A stretch of 64,000 bases of DNA from Amphibalanus amphitrite (GCF_019059575.1 NW_024881540.1:682001-746000); one strand, 5' to 3'. Counted from the first letter of the stretch, positions 45,601 to 55,110 are shown. The notes: generated by a model not told the origin, from the sequence alone. Made by a program: numbers and translations.

Positions 45601-48600
45601 AATTTTGAATTATTTTGTTTTTCAATTTCAATTTATTTTGCTCCACTAAATACCACATGGTGGGCTGTCACACCGGGAACCTTCCACTTTCCCTCCGAAA
45701 CGAGCTAAGAGGTTGACGTGAAGACGTCATAGACGGGGTTTTGAGACGTGATAGACGTGACACGACGACATAAAAATGACGCATCAAAGTGACTATACGT
45801 TCATGCAACTTATACCTAGCGAATATGTGAAACAAATTTCAGGAGTGTCGCCATTGCGTTTTTTTCCATTGGAATAATTTACACGTCATTTTTTGAAGGA
45901 GGCGCCTAGCCCCTTCATGGGTAGCACTGCACCCCGTTTTTTAGGACATTTACCCATGAGCACCTCTTTGAAGTATCTCCACATGTTTTACGTACCCACA
46001 GTCGCATTTGGGCGAGGTGAATGACTCAGCTCGTTAATTCTGTGAGTCCCCCTCCCCCACTCCACAAATGGCTTCTCACCAGGCACCCGTTACAGACACG
46101 AACGCCCCTTCAGAGGGGCGATTTGTGTTTCAATGTTTACACTCATGAAAACCATGCCGACCTCCGAGCATGGTAGGCCCACTCGAATGTGAATGCTCCC
46201 GGCTTGTTGGTACAATGACCAAATTCAAGCTGGCGTGTTCTATGTTACATTGCACTTTGCACGTCAGTGTTGATTAACCCTCGCTTGGCGGGGGAGGTTG
46301 ATGCAACCTCCATAAGGTTTTTCGTACGTAGCGGAAATGGCGGCGCGTAGGGCCGCCAAATTTGGCATATCCTATGGGGCATCCTTTAAGCACATTTTCT
46401 GAAAATTTCCTGCTTCAGTCCTGTCAGGCCATGTCACCAGGCCCCGAAATTGGTACGTTGCCAGGTTAAAATTTAAATAATAACAATATCAGAATAACAC
46501 ACACAGCCTTTTTGCAAATTGCGTAAACACGGTGGACGTAGCACCACTAAATTTCTGACACTTTTTAGGGCATCTATCTGACACATGTCTCGAGTATTTT
46601 TTTGTCCAGGTGACCTCAGGTCAGGTCACCAGGTCACGAAAACCCGTAAATCGTCAAATTAAGACCGAAATCACACTTATTTCACGTGTTTTAGCGATTT
46701 TTTTAAATTTATTCCTCCAAAATTCCAAATATTGACCTGAACTCACCAAACTTGTACGGACGTGAGAACTTTAGCGGGTCCCCTGTAATGCGTGGTTCAC
46801 ACCGGATCCGTAATGACGCCGTAACCGTTACGGACGTAATGAGCTAGAGATTTCTCAAGATTCCCCAAGCATTGTGACTTTTGTAGACGAAGTTGAAATG
46901 TGGCAACCAGTCGCCGTAAACTGGCAGCGTCCACCGTACTCGTTACGGAACGTAACAGAAGTTGGGAAAATTGAACTTTTCGGCTCGACCGGCCGCCGTA
47001 ATGACTTTTATCGACATGTATCTCCAAAACGGTTTGACTGTTTGATGAGCGGTCTTCTTTGGGGAGGGGCTGCATCCTTTCTACCCTGAACTGTGCTATT
47101 GATATCACTCATGTGTGCCTGTTACAGCACGTGTCACGTGTACAGCACGTGTCACGTGCGACGAGAGAGGTTCCAAAAGAGCTCGTCATACCATAACTCG
47201 GGAACGGCTGAATGGAAACGGTTCAATATTTGTTTGTTGTTTTGGCTGGGTGCACACTACACATCCCGTGACCTTAGGACGATTTCGAATTGCCTCAGCG
47301 CGTGCGCACGTGCGCACCCCTTTTTCACATCTCGGGATTGGCTGTGCCAATCGCACCCATATTTGGTATGGTGAGTGACATCATGTTCATATGCAAATTG
47401 CACAGGTTGACAAAAGCATTGATCTGCACGTGCGCACGTGCGTGCCCCTTTTTCATATCTGGGGATCGGCTGGGCCGATCGCGTTCATATTTGGTGTGCT
47501 GAATGACACCATGTACATATGAAGATTGAACAGATCGGCAAAGGCATTGGTCTGCACGTGCGCGCGTGCGTACCCCTTTTTGGCATCTTGGGATCGGCTG
47601 GGCCGATAGCGCTCATAATAAGTATGCTGAATGACACCAAGTTTATTTGTAGATTGCACAGGTCAGCAAAAGCATTGATCTGCACGTGCGCACGTGCGCA
47701 CCCCTTTTTCATATCTGGGGATCGGATGGGCCGAAAGTGCTTATATCAAGCATGCTGAATGATAACATGCTTATATGTAGAATTCACAAGTCGGCAAAGG
47801 TATTGATCGGCACGTGCGCACGTGCGCACCCCTTTTTCATATCTCGGGATCGGCTGGGCCGATAGCGCTCACATTTGGACTTTGGTATGCTGAATGACAC
47901 TACGCATATAAAGTATGCAGATTGCAAAGGTCAGCGAGAGTATTGGTCGGCACATGCGCACGTGCCCACCCCTTCTCACATGTTGCGATTGATTGGGCTG
48001 GTCTGGGTAGCGGGTAGCGGTCTGCTCGTGTGCAAGTGCGGACCTTTCTACTTGAAAAATCGTATCAACTCGCCGACTGATTTTTAGGCATTATTTCATG
48101 TAGGTATGCCTTCAGTATGTCACAACCTACTATGTATCTCTTGAGTGACGTACATAAAATTCATGTTCCGTAATTACATTTCACTCGTTTATTTAAAGAT
48201 GACATTTCCTTCGTAGGCCTAGCCTAGCCCTAATCATGTAGGTATGCTACAAGTCAAGTTCAAAGTCCACAAAATAAATTCCAATGCATAGATTCTCGTG
48301 CCACGTCTTTTATGCAGTTCTGAGTCAACTTCGCTGCCCATATTGCCCCTGCTAGACTTGATGCTTGGACGGACACTGCACCGCCTCTTCGCAAGCCAAT
48401 TGAGCAAACTGTACGATGCGTACGTTGATCTTGCCCATGGATAGCAGCCATTCACGAGTGCAGAAAATGAACTTCAGCGTTGACCAGCATGGGCATGTTT
48501 TCTTGTTTATGCCAAAAAAGGATAACAGATTCTCTGTATAGTATCATGCCCACAATTGTAGTTAATTAACAATGATATGCCTCCATAAAATTATAAACCA

Positions 48601-51014
48601 CTATGCAAAAGTGATAGGAATAAATTTAAGAAAAAGTTAGCAAAACCAATTAAAATTCTGACGCACCGATATTAAGAACAGCTCTTAGCTTTAGCCCATT
48701 TTTCGATTGTTTATAAGCAAAACAGTTTTGGCGCACTTGATTCGAAGGACGGCGCTCAACGCAATTCCCGGTGCACACCGAATCCGTAACGAATACGGCG
48801 TTACGTCGCCAAAAAATTGAACTACGCATGCGCGTTTTGTGCCCTCCACTTTCAAGATATTATTTAATCGCCGACGCATTCATTACGGCACGTAACGGTC
48901 ATTACGGATCCGGTGTGAACCACGCATTAAACCACATTTCCGAGTCAGGATCACGAAAATGGATGATATGAGAAAAGTTTGGAAAGCCCACGAATATGAC
49001 AAATTTGCGTTTTTATCAAGCATGACATCAGGTACAGTGTTGTCTCCTACAGTGAACGAAGGGCGGCAATGATAGACATATTTTCATAATTTACCTTTAG
49101 CTCGTGCAGTCACTCGTGTTCCCATAAATTGCTGAAAACGAATGTGCCCCATGCACGAATGTGCCCCACTCTCCCCTAGTGATTTTGAGAGGCTCATATC
49201 TCAGCAGCCGCTTGGGCGATTGACTTGCGGTAGTTTTTGTAGGGTAGCAGCATCCCTTCTACCAAAAATAGGATACTCTCGATGCATGTGGGTCACCCCC
49301 AGTGCACGTGCAAAATACAACAATAAGAGGTGTCAAATTTGTTCCCATTTTAATAACTTGGTAATTACTGGGGCGATTTCGATGAAACTTGGCACAAAGG
49401 TAGGCACCCACCAGGCAATGCATTCCCATGTGTGGCGGTTAAGGTGCTACTGCACGTGCGCACGTGCAGGGGGCGCTTCCAGATATCGAGAACGGCTGAG
49501 CCGATTGCGCTCAAATTTGGTACACGGTTGGGGACCAGTTAGTAAGGTGCCGTGCAAAAGTCAGTTTGGACCCCGTTCGCACGTGCGCACGTGCAGAATG
49601 CCGCTTCCAGATCTCAGGAACGGCCAGGCCGATTGCGTTCAAATTTGGTACACCGCTAGCGACCGGTTAGAAGGGTGCTTTGCGCGAGCCCTTTGGAAGC
49701 ACCCTCTCGCCCTTCCGCACGTGCAGGGCTCACTATCTCGCTCGCTCGTTCTTCGCACAAAAGGCGTTTTACTGGTTTGTTAGCATTATGTGTGCAATTT
49801 TGTTACGAGCGAGCGAGCGCAGCGAGCGAAGCGAAGTCTTTTCAATATAACGGAAAAATCTCAGTATGAGCGGCCCGGCCCGGCCTGTAACGCTTTTGAG
49901 AGGCTTATATCTCAGCAACCGCTGGACCGAATGGCCTGCGGTCTTTTTTGCTGGGTAGCCCCATCCCTTCTACCCCGTAATTGACTACTTTTGATACATC
50001 TCAGTGACCGCCGTGGCACGTGCCACGTGAAAAGTCAAGGGTGTTCAAGCAGTTTTGCAAAAGTAGTGATTTTGAGAGGCCCATATCTCAGCAGCGGCTT
50101 GAGCGATTGTCTTGCGGTTATTTTTATAGGGTAGCTGCATCCCTTCTACCAAAGGTCGGATACTCTTCATCTATGTGAGTGACCCCCACTGCACGTGCAA
50201 AATACAACAATAAGAGGTGCCAAATTTGTTCCCATTTCAGTAACTCGGTAATTACTGGGGCGATTTCGCTGAAACTTGGCATACAGGTAGGCACCCACCA
50301 GGCAATGCATTCCCATGTGTTGCGGTTAGGGTGCTACTGCACGTGCGCACGTGCAGGGGGCGTTTCCAGATCTCGAGAACGGCTGGGCCGATTACGCTCA
50401 AATTTGGTACACGGTTGGGGACCGGTTAGTAGGGTGCCGTGCAAAAATCATTTTGGACCCCGTTTGCACGTGCGCACGTGCAGGATGCCGCTTCCAGATC
50501 TCAGGAACGGCTGGGCCGATTGCGTTCAAATTTGGTACACCGCTAGCGACCGGTTAGAAGGGTGCTTTGCGCAAGCCCGTTGGAAGTACCCTCTCGCCCT
50601 TCCGCACGTGCAGGGCTCACTATCTCGCTCGCTCGTTCTTCGCCCAAAAGGCGTTTTACTGGTAAGTATATTTATATTTCACAGTGGTTCCTGATGATCA
50701 TGAGAATAACGTACCTACAGAAAGTATTTCCGATCGGGTGCAAAATGTGCGTCGCAGCGGCTTGTGTAAATGTGTAGCCTGCTGGGTCAAGACCGGTTGC
50801 GAATGTCCCCTGCGTTACCACGTCTGTTTGTGGTGCCGCCCCCAGATGAGCCCGCCGACGATGGCCCGGTCGGCGCTAGTGGCCGAGTGGCGCCGCTGTC
50901 TGCAGGCCTGCTACGAGCTCATTCAGGAGGGCGTGGCCCTGTTCGGCTCTGTGGACAGCCAGCGCACGTGCTCCGAGGTGGCTGGGTCACGCCAGGGGGC
51001 GCGCTATATGGACA
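42590..51014 (+). CDS. Synergin gamma/aftiphilin-like clathrin accessory protein, partial gene
   Basis: The family binds AP-1 and clathrin at the trans-Golgi and endosomes. Exons found: 42590-42694, 42976-43125, 43266-44270 and 50846-51014, all joining in phase 0, with exon 4 ending in phase 1. Acidic phenylalanine motifs DSDWDEFDEFQ and DEDFGEFVSV resemble the DFxDF-type ligands of the AP-1 gamma ear. A Pro/Ala/Ser-rich low-complexity region lies between them. Exon 4 encodes EWRRCLQACYELIQEG and TCSEVAGSRQGARYMD, like the Trp-Cys-Leu-rich C-terminal domain of synergin gamma and aftiphilin. I cannot decide between the two. Remaining exons were not found and may lie beyond the window. Confidence 0.72.
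42976..43125 (+). CDS. Synergin-like exon 2
   Basis: The exon is exactly 50 codons, including KARDWSQLDLGDAF and a Pro/Ala-rich end. Acceptor TTTCAG, donor TCG|GTACGT. Confidence 0.8.
43266..44270 (+). CDS. Synergin-like exon 3 (large, low complexity)
   Basis: The exon is exactly 335 codons, from DSDWDEFDEFQ through a Pro/Ala/Ser-rich region to DEDFGEFVSV and DKYDSIRQEV. The donor GTG|GTGAGT keeps phase 0. Confidence 0.85.
44641..44915 (+). repeat. Family X repeat, copy 3 (left part)
   Basis: It begins TTACGAGCGAGCGAGCGCAG, as copy 4 does, and breaks at AAAGTA where a 4.26-kb element is inserted. It continues at 49179. Confidence 0.85.
46278..46785. mobile_element. MITE-F fragment, one end only
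   Basis: After TTAA (46274-46277) the sequence CCCTCGCTTGGCGGGGG opens an element of the same design as MITE-C, -D and -E, with a hairpin of GGAGGTTG and CAACCTCC. Its interior resembles MITE-E and has TGACCTCAGGTCAGGTCACC. The other end was not found before or after the nested element at 46788. Confidence 0.65.
46788..48927. mobile_element. 2.14-kb TIR element with internal tandem array
   Basis: The left end ATGCGTGGTTCACACCGGAT and its complement at the right end form TIRs of about 30 bp, flanked by TA (46786-46787 and 48928-48929). It lies inside the 4.26-kb element and adjoins the MITE-F fragment. It carries six tandem units (47290-47990) and no transposase that I can recognise. Confidence 0.82.
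47290..47990 (+). repeat. Tandem array, about 6 units of 125-135 bp
   Basis: Units begin near 47302, 47426, 47551, 47680, 47810 and 47950 with a GCACGTGCGCACGTGC-type palindrome. CCCCTTTTTCATATCTGGGG and a GGCTGGGCCGAT stretch follow. They are clearly related to the units of family X, though they sit in a different element. Confidence 0.85.
49179..49776 (+). repeat. Family X repeat, copy 3 (right part)
   Basis: The repeat resumes with GTGATTTTGAGAGGCTCATA directly after the TA and runs to GGCGTTTTACTGGT. Together with 44641-44915 it is one full copy. Confidence 0.85.
49803..50663 (+). repeat. Family X repeat, copy 4 (full length, 861 bp)
   Basis: It runs from TTACGAGCGAGCGAGCGCAG to GGCGTTTTACTGGT and is uninterrupted. 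It lies 26 bp after copy 3 in the same orientation and supplies the empty site for the 4.26-kb insertion. Confidence 0.88.
50846..51014 (+). CDS. Synergin-like exon 4
   Basis: The exon encodes ARSALVAEWRRCLQACYELI and SEVAGSRQGARYMD. The acceptor CGCCCCCAG gives phase 0, matching exon 3. An upstream acceptor at 50684 would need a different phase and meets a stop in phase 0. The donor is GACA|GTGAGT. Confidence 0.72.
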
Positions 51015-51444
51015 GTGAGTACCGTACCGCTGAGCTCCGGGCTACCCAAGTGGACGGGGGATGGAAAGTTGCCGGACGGACATCTTGCCAAAAGAGCGTT
51101 CATGCGTTTTGGATTTCTGCAAAACGTCCCAGTTCCTATCGTGCTGACTCGTGCTCGTGTTACTTTGAACAGGGTGAGGGTGCGGGTCGATCGGGTGGCT
51201 AATGTAGATTGATTTAGTCAAGTACGACCTGCGCATAGTTTTTTCCCGCACAATGAGAAAAAATGCCATGCTGAACTGCATGTTGTGCTCGCTCTATGGT
51301 TGAGTTTTGACTTGCCGACACCGACCTGGAATGAACGGATAAGAAGACCGAGCGCACGGTTTGCTCTGCTGACAATGTCGGACATGTGCGGTTCAAATGT
51401 CAGCTTCGTGTCCAGCGTAACACCTACCAGTATGTTCAATAAGT

Positions 51445-51765
51445 AAGTTCCGTTTTGATATACTCGTTTGTTTTTTGGGCACATCTCAACCAAACATGGC
51501 CCACGGCTCGACGAACTACGCATCGTTCCCATCGCTTGGCCAAGTCCCGGATGACCGCACGGAAGCTTTGAGTGAGGGTCTTTTCGCCATACTGGTAAAA
51601 AGCAGACCCGAGTGCAGACCGGGAGCCGAACCTCCGGCCCCGGAAATTTTTCTTCATGTCTGCGAACATCCAATAGTCACTGCGTGCAACGTCTGGAGAG
51701 TAGGGATGGTGTTAGAGCACATCGATGCCCTCTGCCTGCAGGGCATCCCTCGCCACGAGGGCACG
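51445..51765 (-). pseudogene. Mariner transposase C-terminal fragment
   Basis: The minus-strand frame reads ALQAEGIDVL, a stop, HHPYSPDVARSDYWMFADMK and KNFRGRRFGS. This is the mariner PPYSPDLAPSDY-LF block with the third catalytic Asp and the conserved C-terminal region. A stop codon and frame changes show decay. Confidence 0.85.
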
Positions 51766-52965
51766 CACAGTGATGCAAATGGGGTTCACGAGTGGCCATA
51801 AATACGAAAAAGGCCCCAAATTCAAGTTCACTTAATCGAATTAATCGTAATATGGTCAGTCAGGCAAATGTTTGGGGTGTCTGAAAAAGCATGATTTTAA
51901 TGTTTTTGTCAAAACTGGCCTCGTGTATGATTGTCAGAAGTCGAGACATTTTTGATGTCGTAAAATGACTGTCAGGTACTTGAAATTCAAGTGCCGCTAG
52001 CATGCGTTCATGTCATACAAACTGCAAAAATTATACATGAAAATGATCCCCGAAACCTGCTGCTTCTAATGCCACGTCATAAAAAGCCGTATCTATTTTG
52101 GTTTGGCGGTGAGCTAACTATTTGTAATCATGTTGCAACCGCAGTTTTTTACCAAAAATATTTGCTTTCAATTCACCTACAGCACTTCGCACAGTGTGTG
52201 CCCGTTAGTGCACCATATCATAGCATTCCCTAATCATTTCTGAGTCGCATAGTGAAAAAATTAAGGCGCTAGCACAGGGCTGACCGGCGCTACAGAAGTT
52301 TTCATCCGGCACGGTCTGGTGCCGCGGCGCAGCGGACGGCCCGGGCGGCCGCGCCGCCGCGCCGCCCGGACGCCGCGCGGCGGCACCCATCCGCCCACTG
52401 CGCGCCCACTGCGGCACCCGACCGCCCGGACAAAAACCTCTGTAGCGCCGGTCAGCCCTGTGCTAGCACCTTAATTCTTTCACGATGCGACTCAGAAATA
52501 ATTGGGAAAGGCTATGGTATGGTGGACTAACGGGCACACACTGTGTTCAGTGCTGTAGGTGAAACGAAAGCATTTTTTTCTTAGTAAAAAACTGCGATTG
52601 CAACATGATGATAAATAGTCACATTACCGCCAAAGCGAATGAGATACGGCTATTTGTGACCCGTCATTAGAAGCAGAAGGCTTTGGAGATCATTCCCATG
52701 CATAATTTTTTTTTCAATTTGTACGAAATGAACGCAAACCAGCGGCGTTTGAACTTGCGAGTGTCTGACTGTCATTTTACGACCTAGAAAATGTCACGAC
52801 TTCTGACGATTATACACGAGGCCGGTTTTGACAAAAACATGAAAACTGTGTGATTTCAGATGCCCCAAACATTTGTCTACTCGGCCATATCGCAATTAAC
52901 TCGATTTGGTAAACTTGACTTTTGGGTATTTATGGCCACTCGTGAACCCCATTTGCATCACTGTG
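51766..52965. mobile_element. 1.2-kb foldback element inserted in the mariner
   Basis: The ends are CACAGTGATGCAAATGGGGT and its complement, with GCACG on both sides (51761-51765 and 52966-52970). The arms of about 535 bp are inverted copies with scattered differences. They enclose a GC-rich centre (about 52303-52432) with GCGGCCGCGCCGCCGCGCC. No ORF. The superfamily is uncertain; the CAGTG core recalls hAT, but the apparent duplication is 5 bp. Confidence 0.87.
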
Positions 52966-53289
52966 GCACGGTGAGGAGGCGCGCAATCCTGGTGGAGGAT
53001 GAACCGACCACGGGCCTTCTCGGGGCGGCAACTGGCGATTACTAGCAGGAGATGGTCTCTAATGATCCTGGCGTAGGCTTATGTTTAGGCTTTCTGTTAT
53101 CGCCTGGACAGTAATTTTTCTGTTGGCCATCACCATCTCCTCCACTTTGGCGACGTCAGTGGCTGTGACCATCGTCCTCAGCCTGCCTGCACGTGCCAGG
53201 TCGCGCACGCTCTCCCTCCCCTCCCCAAACTTTTTCTTCCGCTTCCGAACTGCGGAATCACTAAGAGCATGGCTCCCGTACACATTCAC
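52966..53289 (-). pseudogene. Mariner transposase N-terminal and D2 fragments
   Basis: The minus strand encodes a helix-turn-helix region (VYGSHALSDSAVRKRKKKFG, EGRESVRDLARAGRLRT, KITVQAITESLNIS). After a deletion, a frame with RGRFILHQDCARLLTV matches the second catalytic Asp block. About 100 residues between them, including the first Asp, are missing. Confidence 0.85.
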
Positions 53290-53775
53290 GAAGTTGGCTT
53301 TGAGTTGGCGTGGATGTCAGCCGCCGGCTAGCCCTGGATAGCTAGGAATCTTATCACTGAACGTTGGTCCTCCCCGGTGGCCGATGCCATTTCTAAAGCA
53401 GTCTAAAAAATGGTGTATTTTGATCTGCTCCATATCGTCACAGAAATGGAATAAGAAGCTGAAAATGCGGTCACTTCGACATAAAGGTCTGAATTCTAAT
53501 CCCTGAAAAAATTACGTGCGTAGACCGCGTGAATTTTATGTAATTGCTCTCCGGAACTTACTTATTGAACGCACCTAGTATTTTTTTTTTGAGATATTGC
53601 GATTTTTATATTTCATCGTGACGTCACTTAGATCGGATCTGTGACGTAATGAAGGATTTACTTCATGCCAATGAGGGGGAAATTTGGCAGCAAATATATT
53701 TGCTTTCAAATATGACGCGGCTCATACAATAACAAAAGTGTCTCTGATAAGGCATTTTGTAGTTCTTCCAACTTA

Positions 53776-55108
53776 ACGGGTGTCTACTAATTTTTGGCAC
53801 AAAACTAAATGTCTTATAAATCACATATATTTTGCTCAAACGTCACCAAACTTCACACTTGGTTGGAAGCACTCATACTTAACGCTATCTGATCAGTGCA
53901 GGCTGCTGTTGACTCCTCGTCGCTCGGCACGGCGCACGCGCTCCGGGACCCTCTCCATCGTGGTGCGCGGCACCTCCTCTCGGATCGAACGAAGAACCCT
54001 CTGAATACGGTTCTTCAGCTGGACTTCTGATGCCGTTCTCCATCCGCCCTTGTAAACTTCCTGCTTGACGATGCCCCAGAAGTCCTCGATGGGGCGCAGC
54101 TGAGGCACGCAGGGCGGGTTTTCATCACGCGCAACAAACGGCACCCCAGCCTCCTCCAGAAGGGTGACCGTTTTCTTGGCATAGTGGGCCGCTGCCAGGT
54201 CTGGCCAAAAGATAAACCCACCATGAGGGTACTGTTCTCTCAAAAATGGGAAAAGTTTCTTCTGGAGACACTCTTGGCGGTAGAAGTCGCCCCCTACGTT
54301 GGTGCGGCTCGGGCAGATGACAGGGCTTGACACCCCCCTGGGAGAGATCGCCACCCAGACGAGAAGCTTTCTCGGGAACTTTCCCACAGGCCGGAATCTG
54401 ACGTCATTCGGTACGTCTCCTCTAGGGCCAGCGTAGAAGCCGGAGTTTGCGGGCATATCACATCCTGAGAACGTAAAATAGCTCTCATCATCCATGACCA
54501 CCTCCAGTTCGGCGTTCCTCGAGAACGACCCACGGGACAGCCGTCTTATCCGGGTCTTCTGCCGCTTTTCTTGCTCAGGAGTGACCTCGGGCACCTTGAT
54601 CCCTTTCGTATACTTTATGTTGTTATCATGAAGGATTTTCGCCACATACTGATGAGATACGCCAAAACGCCGGGCCAGCACGCGCAGGGATGTTCCAACG
54701 CGTCCCTTGGCGGCATTCAAAAGAAGGCGCTTCTTCTGGGGCCCAAGTTTGGAGGGTTTTGCGCCAGCTTTCCCTTTACCGGCGTGCTTTCTGCTACCCC
54801 TTGTCTCAATGTTCTTTAATATACGGTAGGCAGTTTTTCTCGACACTCCTGCTACCTCCAGCCGTGACACAAGCTCGCTTTTTGGTAGGAAATGGTGTTC
54901 TTTGGCAAAATTGGCCACAAATTCACGAACCTGCGTTTTAGTCAAAGTCTCCATGATAAGTGAATATTGCACGAAAATAAAATAAAAATGTTGTGGCAAG
55001 TGCACAATTGTTAGGTCTTCATATGCAAATAATTTCAGTGACATTGGGTGACGTTAGTGTAAATAAAAATAAATCAAACTTTTGTGCCAAAAATTAGTAG
55101 ACACCCGT
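53776..55108 (-). mobile_element. DD37E Tc1/mariner transposon, apparently complete
   Basis: TIRs ACGGGTGTCTACTAATTTTT and its complement extend through GGCACAAAA. TA flanks both ends (53774-53775 and 55109-55110). The element is 1,333 bp with a single uninterrupted transposase gene, so it may be young or active. Confidence 0.93.
53893..54954 (-). CDS. Tc1/mariner transposase, DD37E type
   Basis: This cut-and-paste enzyme binds the TIRs and inserts at TA. The N-terminal half has two helix-turn-helix regions (TKTQVREFVANFAKEH, GTSLRVLARRFGVSHQYVAK). The catalytic residues are Asp in VVMDDESYFTF, Asp in FIFWPDLAAAHY and Glu in LRPIEDFWGIVKQEVY. The last two are separated by 37 residues, as in the DD37E (ITmD37E-like) lineage. 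I take METLTKTQVREF at 54954 as the start, giving 353 residues, the usual length. An ATG 30 codons upstream (55044) would add a hydrophobic stretch unlike the family. Confidence 0.93.
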   Translation of the reverse strand: METLTKTQVREFVANFAKEHHFLPKSELVSRLEVAGVSRKTAYRILKNIETRGSRKHAGKGKAGAKPSKLGPQKKRLLLNAAKGRVGTSLRVLARRFGVSHQYVAKILHDNNIKYTKGIKVPEVTPEQEKRQKTRIRRLSRGSFSRNAELEVVMDDESYFTFSGCDMPANSGFYAGPRGDVPNDVRFRPVGKFPRKLLVWVAISPRGVSSPVICPSRTNVGGDFYRQECLQKKLFPFLREQYPHGGFIFWPDLAAAHYAKKTVTLLEEAGVPFVARDENPPCVPQLRPIEDFWGIVKQEVYKGGWRTASEVQLKNRIQRVLRSIREEVPRTTMERVPERVRRAERRGVNSSLH

Positions 55109-55110
55109 TA

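Larger units (their letters stand above)
44918..49176. mobile_element. 4.26-kb TA-flanked TIR element inserted in family X
   Basis: The ends are GGGGAGGGTGGGGCACATTC and its complement. TA flanks the element (44916-44917 and 49177-49178). Copy 4 of family X reads AAAGTAGTGATTTT at the same site, which is the empty site. The motif GGGGCACATTCGTGC recurs inside at about 45127. TA duplication fits Tc1/mariner-like transposition. No transposase gene was recognised, and about half of its length is another nested element. Confidence 0.88.
51425..53580 (-). mobile_element. Mariner transposon, dead, split by a foldback element
   Basis: TIRs with GTTCAATAAGTAAGTTCCG occur at 51434-51452 and, inverted, at 53552-53570. 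The transposase fragments lie on the minus strand. The middle of the gene is deleted and interrupted, so it cannot be active. Confidence 0.85.

Noticed and set aside
47290-47990. CRISPR-like array
   Set aside because: The units are about 130 bp, repeat along their whole length with no unique spacers, and the genome is eukaryotic.
49142-50694. Open frames of 140-213 codons in family X, reading like [14 protein letters not shown] in many copies
   Set aside because: They are the same repeat unit read in whichever frame lacks stops. They appear in every copy and in all frames, with no start context or splice sites.
50684-50845. Extension of the synergin-like exon 4 upstream to the TTTCACAG acceptor
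   Set aside because: The frame would need a phase-1 partner, while exon 3 ends in phase 0 and meets a stop. The Cys-rich residues encoded do not match the family.
53893-55044. Upstream start for the DD37E transposase at 55044
   Set aside because: It adds 30 residues with no similarity to the family. The downstream ATG at 54954 gives the usual length and N-terminus.
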